From NCBI RefSeq assembly GCF_003987595.1, contig NZ_NGJZ01000001.1:930001-994000 (forward strand): 64,000 nucleotides of DNA, read 5' to 3'. The notes below the pieces were generated by a model. It was not told where the DNA came from. It saw only the letters and a program-made list of their open reading frames with translations, and made no database searches. The stretch comes from Vagococcus entomophilus (GTDB lineage Bacteria; Bacillota; Bacilli; Lactobacillales; Vagococcaceae). The translations under genes and the position numbers were made by a program. This document shows positions 48,618-57,988 of the stretch, piece by piece; position 1 is the first letter of the stretch; each line of letters begins with the position of its first letter.

Positions 48618-48631
48618 TGTAAACGCTTTCC
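48618..48631. promoter_or_regulatory. cre site upstream of the beta-1,2-glucan operon
   Basis: TGTAAACGCTTTCC matches TGWAANCGNTNWCA except the last base. Situated 28 bases upstream of the LacI-type operator, giving a two-signal promoter (inducer plus CcpA). Confidence 0.65.
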
Positions 48632-48682
48632 GTTTAGTTTTTTAAAATATTTTTTTATTCTATCTTTTTTGATCTTAAAAAA

Positions 48683-48724
48683 GAAAAAAACAAGGAAAGA
48701 AATCTATTTTTCTTCCCCCTGTTT
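48683..48724 (-). terminator. Terminator after hemW
   Basis: On the minus strand AACAGGGGGAAGAAA pairs imperfectly with TTTCTTTCCTTGTT and is followed by a long T run. It separates the rimP-hemW operon from the glucan operon promoter. Confidence 0.7.
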
Positions 48725-48756
48725 TCTAATGAATAAACCCAATTGTTCATTTACTA

Positions 48757-49890
48757 TTAGGATAATAAAAACTTTTCAAAAACTTCATTCCCAAGTAAAA
48801 GTCCTTTTTGTGTCAATGCTACTTGCCCGTCTTTTTGATAGAGTAGTTGTTGGGCTTCAAGTTCTGCAAAAACCTGTCCATAGATGGAAAAGAACGATGT
48901 CTGAAATTTTTCTTCAAATTGTTTGACACTAATGCCCGCTATTTTCCTAAGCCCCAGAAACATTTGTTCTTCCATCTGATTAGCCTTAGTCAAATTCTCT
49001 TTGGTGATTGTTGGTAACTGATTATGGCGTAAAGGCTCTAAATAGTGCTGAATTGGACCGTGGTTTTTGTAGCGTGTCTTGCCCAAATAACCACTCGCTC
49101 CAGCTCCAAATCCATAATATTGTTCATTATCCCAGTACACTAAATTGTGTTGGCTTTCTTTGCCAGCTCTCGCAAAATTACTAATCTCATATTGCGCAAG
49201 GCCCGCTGCAGACATTTTGCTGGCCGCCAGCTCAAACATGTCCCCTTCGATATCTTCACCTGGAAGTTTTAAGCGACCTAGACGTGCCCAATTTGCGAAC
49301 ATCGTCTTATTCTCTAAAATCAGTGAATATAATGAATAGTGGGACAGTCCCAAGTCAATTGCCTTTTGCAATGTGTCTTCTAAACTAGCCATCGTTTGAC
49401 CAGGTAGCGCATAGATTAAGTCGATGCTGACATTTGTCAGTCCAGACTTTTCAATCAGATGCATCGTGTCAAACACATCTTCTGCCGAGTGTTTCCGTCC
49501 AATCTTTTTAAGTAGCTGATTGTCAAATGATTGAACCCCCATTGAGAGTCGGTTCACACCATAGTTTTGCATGACTTCTAATTTTTCTAATGTCAAGTCT
49601 CCAGGGTTGGCTTCAACCGTAAACTCATTGCCGACTTCAAATGGTAAAGTGTCACGGACACCTTTTAGCAGCCTATCCAATTGATTTGCTGTCAAAGAAG
49701 TCGGCGTACCCCCTCCGATATAGAGGGTTTCAGTTGTTGCACAAGGGGAAAGTTCACTTGTGAGTCGCATCTCTTTGATTAATGCCTCAATATACTCATC
49801 GACAGGTTGCCCTTCTAAAAAGACTTTGTTAAAGTCACAATAAAAACAGATATGCTCACAAAATGGAATATGGATATAGGCAGAGGTCAT
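48757..49890 (-). CDS. hemW: Heme chaperone HemW (radical SAM, formerly HemN-like)
   Basis: 377-residue radical SAM protein. The cluster motif is C-x3-C-x2-C in HIPFCEHICFYCDF; the residue after the third Cys region is F, not the extra Cys of true coproporphyrinogen dehydrogenase HemN, which favours HemW. Further marks: YIGGGTPTSL, EANPGDLT, NRLSMGVQSFD, SIDLIYALPGQT and the C-terminal HemN_C domain. It overlaps the ribF stop by 4 bases. In many Firmicutes hemW sits next to hrcA; here 20 kb separate them. Confidence 0.92.
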   Translation of the reverse strand: MTSAYIHIPFCEHICFYCDFNKVFLEGQPVDEYIEALIKEMRLTSELSPCATTETLYIGGGTPTSLTANQLDRLLKGVRDTLPFEVGNEFTVEANPGDLTLEKLEVMQNYGVNRLSMGVQSFDNQLLKKIGRKHSAEDVFDTMHLIEKSGLTNVSIDLIYALPGQTMASLEDTLQKAIDLGLSHYSLYSLILENKTMFANWARLGRLKLPGEDIEGDMFELAASKMSAAGLAQYEISNFARAGKESQHNLVYWDNEQYYGFGAGASGYLGKTRYKNHGPIQHYLEPLRHNQLPTITKENLTKANQMEEQMFLGLRKIAGISVKQFEEKFQTSFFSIYGQVFAELEAQQLLYQKDGQVALTQKGLLLGNEVFEKFLLS

Positions 49891-50843
49891 ACTTGCTCAC
49901 TACTTTCATTTAAAAAATATCTTCTTGTATCCGATTCATCTTGTTTTAACTGTGCAATCAATGATTCGACACCATCAAATTTTATTTCTTCTCTTAAATA
50001 CTGATACCAAGCTACTTCAACGGATTCACCGTAAATATCTTGATGGAAGTTCAAAATGTAGACTTCAACGGTCATTGCTCGACCAATGCCAAACGTGACA
50101 TTATAGCCAATTGAAGCCATCCCTTCATACCATGTATCTCCTACTCTTATTTTGACTGCATAAACACCTACTTTTGGCAATCGAACGTGTCCATCTACTT
50201 GAATATTCGCCGTTGGAAAGCCGAGTGTTCTGCCTCTAGCATCTCCATGGACAACTGTTCCGTCAATTGTATACGTGTACCCAAGCAACCGGTTTGCTGC
50301 ACTTAAATTTCCTATATCTAGTAATGCTCGAATTCTGCTTGAACTAATTTTTTCAGCCTGCCATTCCTGTTTGCCGACACATATAATCTCAAACCGTCCT
50401 TGTGCATAAAGCGGCAAATTGTCCATTGTTGCAATATCTCGAGGACCATAGGTGTAATCAAAGCCAGCGACAACCACCGCAGCATGTAGTTTGACTAAGT
50501 ACTGCAAAACGAACTCTTGTGGCGCCAGTCTAGCAAAAGCTGAGGTAAAACTAACCTCGTATAAATAATCGACACCCAAAGACGCCATTTTTTGTTCTTT
50601 TTGCTTGGTGTTGGTCAAATATTTCATGGTCTCTGCTTGAATTTTTTGAAAAACAATAGATGGATGTTGATTAAACGTCATTACTGCTAATTTTAATCCT
50701 TTTGCTTCTGCTTGTTTTTTTCCTTCTTGGATTACTTTTTGATGGCCCAAATGAACTCCATCAAAAAAACCCAAGACCATTACGACGTTTTCTGATGGGA
50801 TTTGTTCTTTTGAATATGGATGGTGAATTTTTATCACTTGCAC
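49887..50843 (-). CDS. ribF: Bifunctional riboflavin kinase / FAD synthetase
   Basis: Makes FMN from riboflavin and FAD from FMN. 318 residues: N-terminal nucleotidyltransferase (VVMVLGFFDGVHLGHQKVIQ, DYTYGPRDIA, SSSRIRALL) and C-terminal flavokinase (GYTYTIDGTVVHGDARGRTLGFPTANI, GMASIGYNVTF, EVYILNFHQDIYGE). The start is GTG at 50843 with AAGGGAAGG upstream. Three bases after truB, overlapping hemW. Confidence 0.95.
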   Translation of the reverse strand: MQVIKIHHPYSKEQIPSENVVMVLGFFDGVHLGHQKVIQEGKKQAEAKGLKLAVMTFNQHPSIVFQKIQAETMKYLTNTKQKEQKMASLGVDYLYEVSFTSAFARLAPQEFVLQYLVKLHAAVVVAGFDYTYGPRDIATMDNLPLYAQGRFEIICVGKQEWQAEKISSSRIRALLDIGNLSAANRLLGYTYTIDGTVVHGDARGRTLGFPTANIQVDGHVRLPKVGVYAVKIRVGDTWYEGMASIGYNVTFGIGRAMTVEVYILNFHQDIYGESVEVAWYQYLREEIKFDGVESLIAQLKQDESDTRRYFLNESSEQV

Positions 50844-50846
50844 GCG

Positions 50847-51782
50847 TTATGCCTTCCCTTCTTGAAGATTATTTCGCAATACTTTGATTGGTTTCAACCA
50901 ATCGGACTTTGTTGGATGTACGCCGTAAATACTTACTACTTTTCCTTGATAAAAAAGTGCAATATTCTCCGTGTGTTCTGGCTGATCTGCTAAAAGACTT
51001 TTCGCCAAAAAAACACCATTTCTCACCTTGGCATATTGCTCTTCACTTAAATCAAGCGACGTAAACTGACTCATCGCCCGTTCAATCGGCTGCAAGAAGC
51101 TAAGGTTCTCTTGCTCAACCATTTCTTTTATCTGAGCTAACGTATAGGCTTCTGCTTGTTTTAAACCTGCACTTTTGGTCCTAGTCAAATCAGACATATG
51201 CGCTGGAAACCCTAGCAATAAACCAGTATCGACTGCAAGTGTCCTGACGTACGTTCCTTTGCCGCAAACCACTTCAAATTTCCAAGATAATGTTCCTGTT
51301 GTTTGATCAAAAACAGGCTCACTTGTACGTGTGAAAGATTCAATGTATGCAACCCTTTTAGGTCGTTCCACTTCTTCACCCTTTCTTGCATACTCATATA
51401 GCCTTTTACCTTTGACTTTTACTGCAGAATACATCGGTGGGATTTGTGTGATTTCGCCTACCATCTCTTGCATCGCAGCATCAATTTTTTTTGTTTCAAT
51501 TGGAGCAGCTACTTTTTTTTGCACGACAAGCTCTCCACTTTTATCTTCTGTTGTTGTCGAGTACCCTAGCGTAATCTCTCCAATATAAACTTTACCACCA
51601 TCTTGCAAGTACTCAATTACCTTTGTCCCTTTTCCAACACAAATAGGCAGTACCCCGTCTACATCAGGATCAAGTGTCCCACCATGTCCAACTTTTTTTG
51701 TATGTAATATTTTGCGCAACTTAAAGACACAATCATGACTAGTCATGCCTCTTTCTTTCCATAAAGGTAGAATTCCATCCAT
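50847..51782 (-). CDS. truB: tRNA pseudouridine-55 synthase TruB
   Basis: Modifies U55 in the T-loop of tRNA. 311 residues with GILPLWKERGMTSHDCVFKLRKIL, KKVGHGGTLDPDVDGVLPICVGKGTK (catalytic Asp in GTLDP), YSAVKVKGKRLYEYARKG and CGKGTYVRTLAVDTG. The start at 51782 (MDGILPLWKE) is supported by GAGGAA 9 bases upstream; the open frame extends further but the extra residues are not family-like. Confidence 0.96.
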   Translation of the reverse strand: MDGILPLWKERGMTSHDCVFKLRKILHTKKVGHGGTLDPDVDGVLPICVGKGTKVIEYLQDGGKVYIGEITLGYSTTTEDKSGELVVQKKVAAPIETKKIDAAMQEMVGEITQIPPMYSAVKVKGKRLYEYARKGEEVERPKRVAYIESFTRTSEPVFDQTTGTLSWKFEVVCGKGTYVRTLAVDTGLLLGFPAHMSDLTRTKSAGLKQAEAYTLAQIKEMVEQENLSFLQPIERAMSQFTSLDLSEEQYAKVRNGVFLAKSLLADQPEHTENIALFYQGKVVSIYGVHPTKSDWLKPIKVLRNNLQEGKA

Positions 51783-51872
51783 TATTTGGTTCCTCATTTC
51801 TTTCAATCTAGCCTGTCCATTATAGCATATCTTCAAAAGAAAGTTCTATTTGTAAAGCTCCTATTCCCCAAC

Positions 51873-51918
51873 AAAAAAAGGTTGAATCACGACAAAATCA
51901 TCGTGATCCAACCTTTTC
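51873..51918 (-). terminator. Terminator between rbfA and truB
   Basis: On the minus strand AAAGGTTGGATCACGA pairs with TCGTGATTCAACC across an 8-base loop, followed by TTTTTTT. It would end much of the rimP-rbfA transcript, so truB may have a second promoter. Confidence 0.8.
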
Positions 51919-51924
51919 TTTTAT

Positions 51925-52281
51925 TTAATTCGTTTCGTTTAACTTACGAATCAATTCGTCAATGTGATTTCCATAAGCTACGGATTCATCACGTTCAAAA
52001 TATAATTCGGGTGTCTTGTAAAGCGTCAAACGTAAGCCTAACTCTTTACGTATCAATCCTTTTGCCTTTTCAAGGCCTTCTGCTACTTTTTTTCTATCTG
52101 AAGCTTTATCTGATAAAGTAGAGTAAAAAATGGTCGCTTGTTGCAAGTCCCCTGTAACTCGAACATCGGTTACAGTTATTCCTTCCACTCTTGGGTCACG
52201 AACTTTTTTTTGTAAAATATCCGTTACTTCACGGTGAATTTCTTGCCCAACACGACGATCACGATAATTTCCCATGTTCAT
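51925..52281 (-). CDS. rbfA: Ribosome-binding factor A
   Basis: Small KH-like factor for 30S maturation, 118 residues: RRVGQEIHREVTDILQKKVRDPRVEGITVTDVRVTGDLQQATIFYS and IRKELGLRLTLYKTPELYFERDES. ATG at 52281 is followed by another ATG at 52275, which has better spacing from GAGGG and may be the true start. 32 bases after infB. Confidence 0.95.
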   Translation of the reverse strand: MNMGNYRDRRVGQEIHREVTDILQKKVRDPRVEGITVTDVRVTGDLQQATIFYSTLSDKASDRKKVAEGLEKAKGLIRKELGLRLTLYKTPELYFERDESVAYGNHIDELIRKLNETN

Positions 52282-52313
52282 CCCTCACTTTTCTCTATTC
52301 TTACTATAGCATA

Positions 52314-54638
52314 CTATGCGCGCTTGATTTCTTCCATTACAAAGCCTTCAATGACGTCATCTACCTTAAGGTCATTAAAGTTTTCAACCATTGCACCACA
52401 TTCAAAGCCTAACTTGACCTCTTTTGCATCATCTTTAAAGCGTTTCAAGCTGGCAAGTGTTCCTTCAAAGATTACAATTCCATCACGAATCACACGAACA
52501 CCACTATCACGTTTGATTGAACCTTCTGTTACGTAACATCCGGCAATTGTCCCAACTTTTGAAACTTTGTAAAGCTCACGAACAATCATTTGTCCTGTGA
52601 TTTTTTCTTCAAATTCAGGATCAAGCATCCCTTTCATCGCAGTTTCGATTTCATCGATCACGTTGTAGATGATACGGTGTAAACGAATGTCTACTTCTTC
52701 TTGTTCTGCTTGTTGTTTTGCTTGCGGTGTAGGACGGACATTAAATCCAATAATAATCGCATTACTTGCTGCTGCAAGCGTGATATCACTTTCGTTAATA
52801 GCCCCAACTGCTGTATGAATAATCTTCACTCGAACACCTTCGACATCAATTTTATTCAAACTAGCAGACAATGCTTCAACAGACCCTTGCACATCTCCTT
52901 TGATGATAACATTGACTTCTTTAAGCTCGCCTTCTTTTAGGCTTTCAAACAAGTTATCTAGAGTTACACGACTACTGCTCGCACGTTGCTCTAACAAGGC
53001 GCGTTTAGCACGTTCTTCTCCTGCTTGGCGAGCAGTTTTTTCGTCTTCATAAACAACAAAACGATCTCCTGCTTGCGGTACATCATTTAATCCAGTAATT
53101 TCAACTGGTGTTGCAGGCCCTGCTGCTTTGTCACGACGTCCGATGTCATTGGTCATCACACGCACACGCCCAAAGGTATTCCCAACAACAATTGGATCTC
53201 CGACACGTAGCGTCCCTTGTTGAACTAGTAGAGTCGCAACTGGCCCTTTTCCTTTGTCAAGACGAGCTTCAATTACTGTACCAATCGCATTTTGTGATGA
53301 ATCTGCTTTTAGCTCTTGGACTTCTGCCACAAGTAGAATCATTTCTAATAACTCATCCAAATTTTCACCAAATTTAGCTGAAATTGGCACAAAGATCGTG
53401 TCTCCACCCCAAGCTTCTGGAATCAAACCATGTTCTGTCAACTCTTGCATCACATGATCTGGATTTGCTGCTGGCTTGTCAATTTTATTTACAGCGACAA
53501 TGATTGGTACATCTGCGGCTTTCGCATGGTTGATTGCTTCAACCGTTTGAGGCATTACCCCATCATCTGCGGCGACAACTAAAATCGTAATATCGGTGAT
53601 ACTTGCTCCACGCGCACGCATACTTGTAAACGCCGCATGTCCTGGTGTATCTAAGAAAGTAATCGTTTTTCCATTTTCTTCGATTTGGTAAGCCCCGATA
53701 TGTTGTGTAATCCCACCTGCTTCACCAGAGGTTACTTTTGTGTGACGAAGTGTATCTAGCAATGTTGTTTTCCCATGATCAACGTGTCCCATGATTGTTA
53801 CAACGGGCGGTCTTGATGTTAAATTGTCAGAATTAACCGCTTCGACTTCAAAGAACTTGTCAATATCGGCTACGTCCACTTGAACTTTTTCTTCTGCGCC
53901 AATTCCGTAATCAGTCGCGAGTAGTTCAATTGTATCTTTATCAAGCGATTGATTCAGTGTGGCCATAACACCCATCATAAATAATTTTTTAATAATTTCA
54001 GCTGGCTCTCTGTGCAGTTTTTTCGACAAATCTGCAACAGTCATCCCATCTGTATACACAAGAACTTCTGGAAGCTCTCTAAACTTGCGTGGTGGAACTG
54101 CTGGTTTTTGGGATTCTTGACGTTTGCCTTTTTTCCCTTTTTTGTTAAAGCGATTTGGACGATTGTTATTGTAATAGCCACCGCGGTTATTATTGTTGCG
54201 TTTTTGGTTGCCATTGTATCCGCCACCGTTGCCACTTCCACCACGATTGTTGTTCGTAGCAGTCGTAGCATTATTATTCGGACGGTTTTGACTATTTGCA
54301 TTGGTTGTTGTCTTGGCAGTCGTTTGTCCATTACTTGAAGCTGGACGATTTTGATTGTTTTGCGTTGGACGCGCTGGTCCATTTTGTGCTGGACGTGCTG
54401 GTTTGTTTTGTGCTGGTTTGTTTACTGGTTTATTTGATTTATTAGTTGTATTTTGAATTTTTTTCTCCACATTTCCTTTATTCGCACTTAGGCCTTGGCG
54501 AATTTTTTTCTCATCTTCATTTGACAAAGAACCCATATGATTTTTAACATCAATGCCTAGAGTTTGTGCTTTGTCAACAACGGTTTTACTGGGTACATCT
54601 AATTCTTTTGCTAATTCGTACACTCTTCTTTTTCCCAT
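52314..54638 (-). CDS. infB: Translation initiation factor IF-2
   Basis: GTPase that positions initiator tRNA on the ribosome. 774 residues: IF2_N motif at 1-50, a low-complexity basic linker rich in Asn, Pro, Gly and Arg (about 60-175), a second IF2_N, then G domain with [17 protein letters not shown] and NKIDKP, and the C-terminal domains with fMet-tRNA binding ([19 protein letters not shown]). The Asn/Gly-rich linker is longer on Asn than usual. SD GAAGGTGA. Confidence 0.97.
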   Translation of the reverse strand: MGKRRVYELAKELDVPSKTVVDKAQTLGIDVKNHMGSLSNEDEKKIRQGLSANKGNVEKKIQNTTNKSNKPVNKPAQNKPARPAQNGPARPTQNNQNRPASSNGQTTAKTTTNANSQNRPNNNATTATNNNRGGSGNGGGYNGNQKRNNNNRGGYYNNNRPNRFNKKGKKGKRQESQKPAVPPRKFRELPEVLVYTDGMTVADLSKKLHREPAEIIKKLFMMGVMATLNQSLDKDTIELLATDYGIGAEEKVQVDVADIDKFFEVEAVNSDNLTSRPPVVTIMGHVDHGKTTLLDTLRHTKVTSGEAGGITQHIGAYQIEENGKTITFLDTPGHAAFTSMRARGASITDITILVVAADDGVMPQTVEAINHAKAADVPIIVAVNKIDKPAANPDHVMQELTEHGLIPEAWGGDTIFVPISAKFGENLDELLEMILLVAEVQELKADSSQNAIGTVIEARLDKGKGPVATLLVQQGTLRVGDPIVVGNTFGRVRVMTNDIGRRDKAAGPATPVEITGLNDVPQAGDRFVVYEDEKTARQAGEERAKRALLEQRASSSRVTLDNLFESLKEGELKEVNVIIKGDVQGSVEALSASLNKIDVEGVRVKIIHTAVGAINESDITLAAASNAIIIGFNVRPTPQAKQQAEQEEVDIRLHRIIYNVIDEIETAMKGMLDPEFEEKITGQMIVRELYKVSKVGTIAGCYVTEGSIKRDSGVRVIRDGIVIFEGTLASLKRFKDDAKEVKLGFECGAMVENFNDLKVDDVIEGFVMEEIKRA

Positions 54639-54650
54639 GTAATCACCTTC

Positions 54651-54953
54651 CTATTCTACGCTTAATTCTTGCATTTTTTTTGCAAATCCTTCATCGCAAA
54701 TTCCGACAATCATTCGGTTTCGACCAATTGCTTGGCTGATTTCCTCCTGAGTGAAATCTAAATTATAAGGGACATGATAAAAGGCGCATTTGTCGGTCAT
54801 CTTTTTTTTGGTATTTTCACTGGCATTTTTCGCTACAAAAACTAATTTTGCTTTTTGATTGCGAACATCGCGAAGTGTTAATTCTTCACCAGAAATCATT
54901 TTTCCCGCTCGTAATGATAAACCTATCAAGTTTAATAACTTTTGTCTATTCAT
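54651..54953 (-). CDS. ylxQ: L7Ae-family RNA-binding protein YlxQ
   Basis: 100-residue K-turn-binding ribosomal-protein-like factor. Seen: NLIGLSLRAGKMISGEELTLRDVRNQKAKLVFVAKNASENTKKKM. The start at 54953 (MNRQKLLNLIG) is family-typical and has AAGGGAA upstream inside the end of ylxR, with an 8-base overlap. Between ylxR and infB, the usual place. Confidence 0.93.
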   Translation of the reverse strand: MNRQKLLNLIGLSLRAGKMISGEELTLRDVRNQKAKLVFVAKNASENTKKKMTDKCAFYHVPYNLDFTQEEISQAIGRNRMIVGICDEGFAKKMQELSVE

Positions 54954-55242
54954 TTCCGAAAAGTTCCCTTCGAGCTTTTTGATGGTCAACATAATCATAG
55001 AGCTCTTGATAGAACGTATCTTCTAGCGGTACTTCTAAAATACGATCAAGAATTTTTCCATCCCAAGCTTTTTTTACAACAGTGGGCTCAATAGAAACAT
55101 ACGCACCACGCCCAGGCATTTTGCCAGAAGGATCGATGGAAACAATGCCTTCTTTCGAACGAACAATTCGAATCATTTCTTTTTTTGGTTTCATTTCGCC
55201 AGAAACAACACATTTACGCAAAGGGATTTTACGTTTTTTCAT
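54946..55242 (-). CDS. ylxR: YlxR family protein (RNase P modulator RnpM)
   Basis: 98-residue basic protein with the family motif KIPLRKCVVSGEMKPKKEMIRIVRSKEGIVSIDPSGKMPGRGAYVS. Homologues have been reported to bind RNase P RNA (RnpM) and to influence glucose-responsive expression. In the conserved nusA-ylxR-ylxQ-infB order; SD AGGAGG. Confidence 0.95.
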   Translation of the reverse strand: MKKRKIPLRKCVVSGEMKPKKEMIRIVRSKEGIVSIDPSGKMPGRGAYVSIEPTVVKKAWDGKILDRILEVPLEDTFYQELYDYVDHQKARRELFGNE

Positions 55243-55259
55243 CTATTTCGCCTCCTGTT

Positions 55260-56378
55260 TTATTCTTGCTCTTCTGATAAAGATGTGATTACTTCTACTT
55301 CGTCTGGAACTTCATTTGGTAACTCTTGCGTTTCTTCACGCAATTTTTCCATATCAGACTCTGATTTAATGTCGATTTTAAAATTAGTTAATTTTGCAGC
55401 TAAGCGTGCATTTTGTCCACGTTTTCCAATTGCTAATGACAATTGATAATCAGGAACAACTACGGTGCATGCTCGTTGATTTTCATTGAAAATCACTTCT
55501 TGGACTTGTGCAGGGTTGAGTGCGTTAGAAATATACACAGCTGGGTCTTCATCCCACTCTACAATGTCCATGTTTTCACCTTTTAATTCATTGACAATGG
55601 TTTGAACTCGTTGCCCTTTTTGACCTACGCAGGTTCCAACAGGATCAATGTTTTCATCACGAGAGCGAACCGCAACTTTTGCACGATCTCCTGCTTCACG
55701 AGCTACACTGACGATTTCAACTGTTCCATCGTAAATTTCAGGAACTTCCTGTTCAAACAACCGTTTTAGTAAATCCGGATGACTACGGCTTACAAAGACT
55801 TGAGGTCCTTTAGAAGTATTTTCAACTTTTGATACATAGACTTTGATCCGATCATGCGGTTGGTACACTTCATTTGGGATTTGGTCTTGGCGTGATAAAA
55901 CAGCCTCAATTTTGCCTAAGTTGACATAGATATAACGTCTATCTTGACGCTCAACAATTCCTTGCATAATATCATTTTCGTAGGCGCTGAATTCGTTGTA
56001 GATAATCGTGCGCTCTGCTTCACGCACACGTTGTAAGATAACTTGTTTTGCTGTTTGAGCAGCAATACGACCAAAATCCTTTGGCGTTACCTCAAAGCGA
56101 ATTGTGTCTCCAATTTCGTATGCTTTATTGATTTTAACTGCTTCTTTTAAGCTTACTTCAAGTTGTGAGTCCATCACTTCTTCGGTTACCTCTTTTACTG
56201 CATAGACATGAATATTGCCTTTTTTTCCGTCAAATTCAACTTCTACGTTTTGAGCTTGTCCATAATGACGTTTGTAAGCAGAAACAAGTGCTGCTTCCAA
56301 AGCTTCAATAACGATTTCTTTTGAAATGCCTTTTTCAGTTTCCAATGCATCTAATGCATTTAACATTTCTTTACTCAT
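55260..56378 (-). CDS. nusA: Transcription termination/antitermination factor NusA
   Basis: 372 residues: N-terminal RNA-polymerase-binding domain (MLNALDALETEKGISKEIVIEALEAALVSAYKRHYG), S1 domain (GIVERQDRRYIYVNLGKIEAVL), then KH1 and KH2 (VGTCVGQKGQRVQTIVNELKGE, LAIGKRGQNARLAAKLT). An acidic tail ends the protein, as in Firmicutes that lack the AR repeats. The start at 56378 has AAGGGAAAG upstream. See the leader hairpin at 56912. Confidence 0.97.
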   Translation of the reverse strand: MSKEMLNALDALETEKGISKEIVIEALEAALVSAYKRHYGQAQNVEVEFDGKKGNIHVYAVKEVTEEVMDSQLEVSLKEAVKINKAYEIGDTIRFEVTPKDFGRIAAQTAKQVILQRVREAERTIIYNEFSAYENDIMQGIVERQDRRYIYVNLGKIEAVLSRQDQIPNEVYQPHDRIKVYVSKVENTSKGPQVFVSRSHPDLLKRLFEQEVPEIYDGTVEIVSVAREAGDRAKVAVRSRDENIDPVGTCVGQKGQRVQTIVNELKGENMDIVEWDEDPAVYISNALNPAQVQEVIFNENQRACTVVVPDYQLSLAIGKRGQNARLAAKLTNFKIDIKSESDMEKLREETQELPNEVPDEVEVITSLSEEQE

Positions 56379-56405
56379 TTTTTTCTTTCCCTTCAATCTT
56401 ATTCG

Positions 56406-56879
56406 TTAAAACTGGATTGCTAGACGTGCTTTGGCAATGTTTTTACGTGAAAAAGTGAATTCTTTTTCTCTAGTTTTTATGCGGACTAACAAAGTTAAAT
56501 TTTCTGAATCATAGGAAGTTAAAAAACCTTCATATTGTTTTTCTCCCTCAATGTTTTGATAAAGAGAAACATGAATATACTCATTTAGCGCTTGCTCATA
56601 GTCACTTTCTTTTTTTAGCGGTCGCTCAGCTCCAGGTGAAGATACCTCGAGAAAATAGGCTTGTGGAATTGGATCTGGATCTAACTGGTCCATCTTTTCA
56701 CTAAGCTTTTCACTCACAAGTGCGCACTCTTCAATATCAATACCACCTGGTTTGTCAATAAAGACACGTAAGAACCAATTTTTTCCTTCTTTTACAAACT
56801 CTACATCAACTAATTCAAAGTGACATTCATCTAAGATTGGCGTAACCACATTTTGTACGGTTTCTACTACACTGCTCAA
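56406..56879 (-). CDS. rimP: Ribosome maturation factor RimP
   Basis: 157-residue 30S assembly factor: [52 protein letters not shown] and [20 protein letters not shown]. The start is TTG at 56879 with AAAGGAGG about 10 bases upstream. First gene of the operon. Confidence 0.95.
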   Translation of the reverse strand: MSSVVETVQNVVTPILDECHFELVDVEFVKEGKNWFLRVFIDKPGGIDIEECALVSEKLSEKMDQLDPDPIPQAYFLEVSSPGAERPLKKESDYEQALNEYIHVSLYQNIEGEKQYEGFLTSYDSENLTLLVRIKTREKEFTFSRKNIAKARLAIQF

Positions 56880-56911
56880 TCCTTTTCGCCTCCTTTGTCA
56901 AGATTTTTTCA

Positions 56912-56947
56912 TTAAAAAGAGTGAGCGTTTTTATCCGCTCACTCGTT
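56912..56947 (-). terminator. Terminator-like hairpin in the rimP-nusA operon leader
   Basis: On the minus strand GAGTGAGCG pairs with CGCTCACTC across 8 bases, followed by TTTTTAATG. The upstream neighbour is divergent, so this lies in the 5' leader of rimP-nusA and could be a NusA-dependent attenuator, as described for the Bacillus operon. Confidence 0.65.
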
Positions 56948-57110
56948 CGTGGTCTCTATCTTCTATTACTATAGCACATCTTTAAAAAAAACTCAACAAA
57001 CGCTTCTATTTGCTTCACAAAATTATTTCTTATTTTTTCATTAAAAGGGTTTTTATTTTGTTTATTTTCAGCTAAAATAGACAAGACGTAATATGAAACG
57101 AGGGTTGCTT

Positions 57111-57953
57111 ATGCTCAATTTTTTATTATTTATCCTAATTGTTACCGCTTTGGTTGGACTTTTTATCCGACACGGCTACAAGGAAAACCGTCGCTTAGTT
57201 GTGGAAACGCTAAAACTTTCCGGCAAGAGATTACCCCAAACCTTACCACATCTGACCATCATGCATCTCTCTGATTTGCATTTTTCCAGATTACGTGTAT
57301 CTCAAGAGAAAATCATCCGGGCTGTTGTCGAAGCTAAGCCAAGCTATATCTTCATTTCAGGCGATACCATTGACCGAACTGCTGATTTGAAAAAAGTACC
57401 ACTTGTCAGCTTTCTCAATCAACTAGCAGCTATTGCGCCTACTTTTGTGGTCTCTGGAAATCACGAGACCAGTAGTGGGCAATACAAAAAATGGATGCAA
57501 CTCGTTGAATCTAGTCATGCTGAATTACTCAAAAATGAAGTGGTAGTGGTTCCATTTGATCAAACTCATATCACAATCAGTGGTTTTTTAGAAGGCCACC
57601 ATACATTGAGTAACGAACAAAAAGAAAAGCTGAAATTTTCTAGCCTCAACCTTTTGCTTGCGCATCATCCTGAAAAATTTTTAGAACACATGGAGGCTTT
57701 TGCACCTTTTCCACTTGACGCAATCTTTAGTGGACACGCACATGGAGGTCAAATTCGAATTCCGGGTTTAGGTGGCTTACTTGCCCCAAACCAAGGACTT
57801 TTACCCTATTACACAGATGGTGCTTATCAAGTCAACGAACGTCCCGAAACCACGCTCTTTGTTAGTCGTGGACTCGGTAACAGTCGTTTCCCTTTTCGAA
57901 TCAACAATAAACCAGTTTTACTAAAGGTAACAATCAAAGGAACATTAAAATAA
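57111..57953 (+). CDS. Membrane-anchored metallophosphoesterase (YkuE/YaeI type)
   Basis: 280 residues: one N-terminal membrane helix (LNFLLFILIVTALVGLFI), then a calcineurin-like phosphoesterase domain: IMHLSDLHF (metal Asp and His), FISGDTIDR, VVSGNHE and the pair LLAHHPE and SGHAHGGQIRIPG. Family members hydrolyse phosphodiester or pyrophosphate bonds on lipids such as UDP-diacylglucosamine; the substrate here is unknown. Start at 57111 is chosen for GAGGG 6 bases upstream; an ATG at 57093 lacks one. Confidence 0.9.
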   Translation: MLNFLLFILIVTALVGLFIRHGYKENRRLVVETLKLSGKRLPQTLPHLTIMHLSDLHFSRLRVSQEKIIRAVVEAKPSYIFISGDTIDRTADLKKVPLVSFLNQLAAIAPTFVVSGNHETSSGQYKKWMQLVESSHAELLKNEVVVVPFDQTHITISGFLEGHHTLSNEQKEKLKFSSLNLLLAHHPEKFLEHMEAFAPFPLDAIFSGHAHGGQIRIPGLGGLLAPNQGLLPYYTDGAYQVNERPETTLFVSRGLGNSRFPFRINNKPVLLKVTIKGTLK

Positions 57954-57985
57954 AACGCATGTGAGCTGCGACTCACATGCGTTTT
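57952..57985. terminator. Bidirectional terminator between the phosphoesterase and the 704-aa secreted protein gene
   Basis: AAAACGCATGTGAG and CTCACATGCGTTTT form a perfect 14-bp stem with a 6-base loop. Confidence 0.9.
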
Positions 57986-57988
57986 ATT

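Noticed and set aside
54012-54480. Repeat array or CRISPR-like structure in the Asn/Gly-rich part of infB
   Set aside because: The repeats are short codon-level repeats in the IF-2 linker, inside an intact reading frame, with no spacer-repeat regularity.
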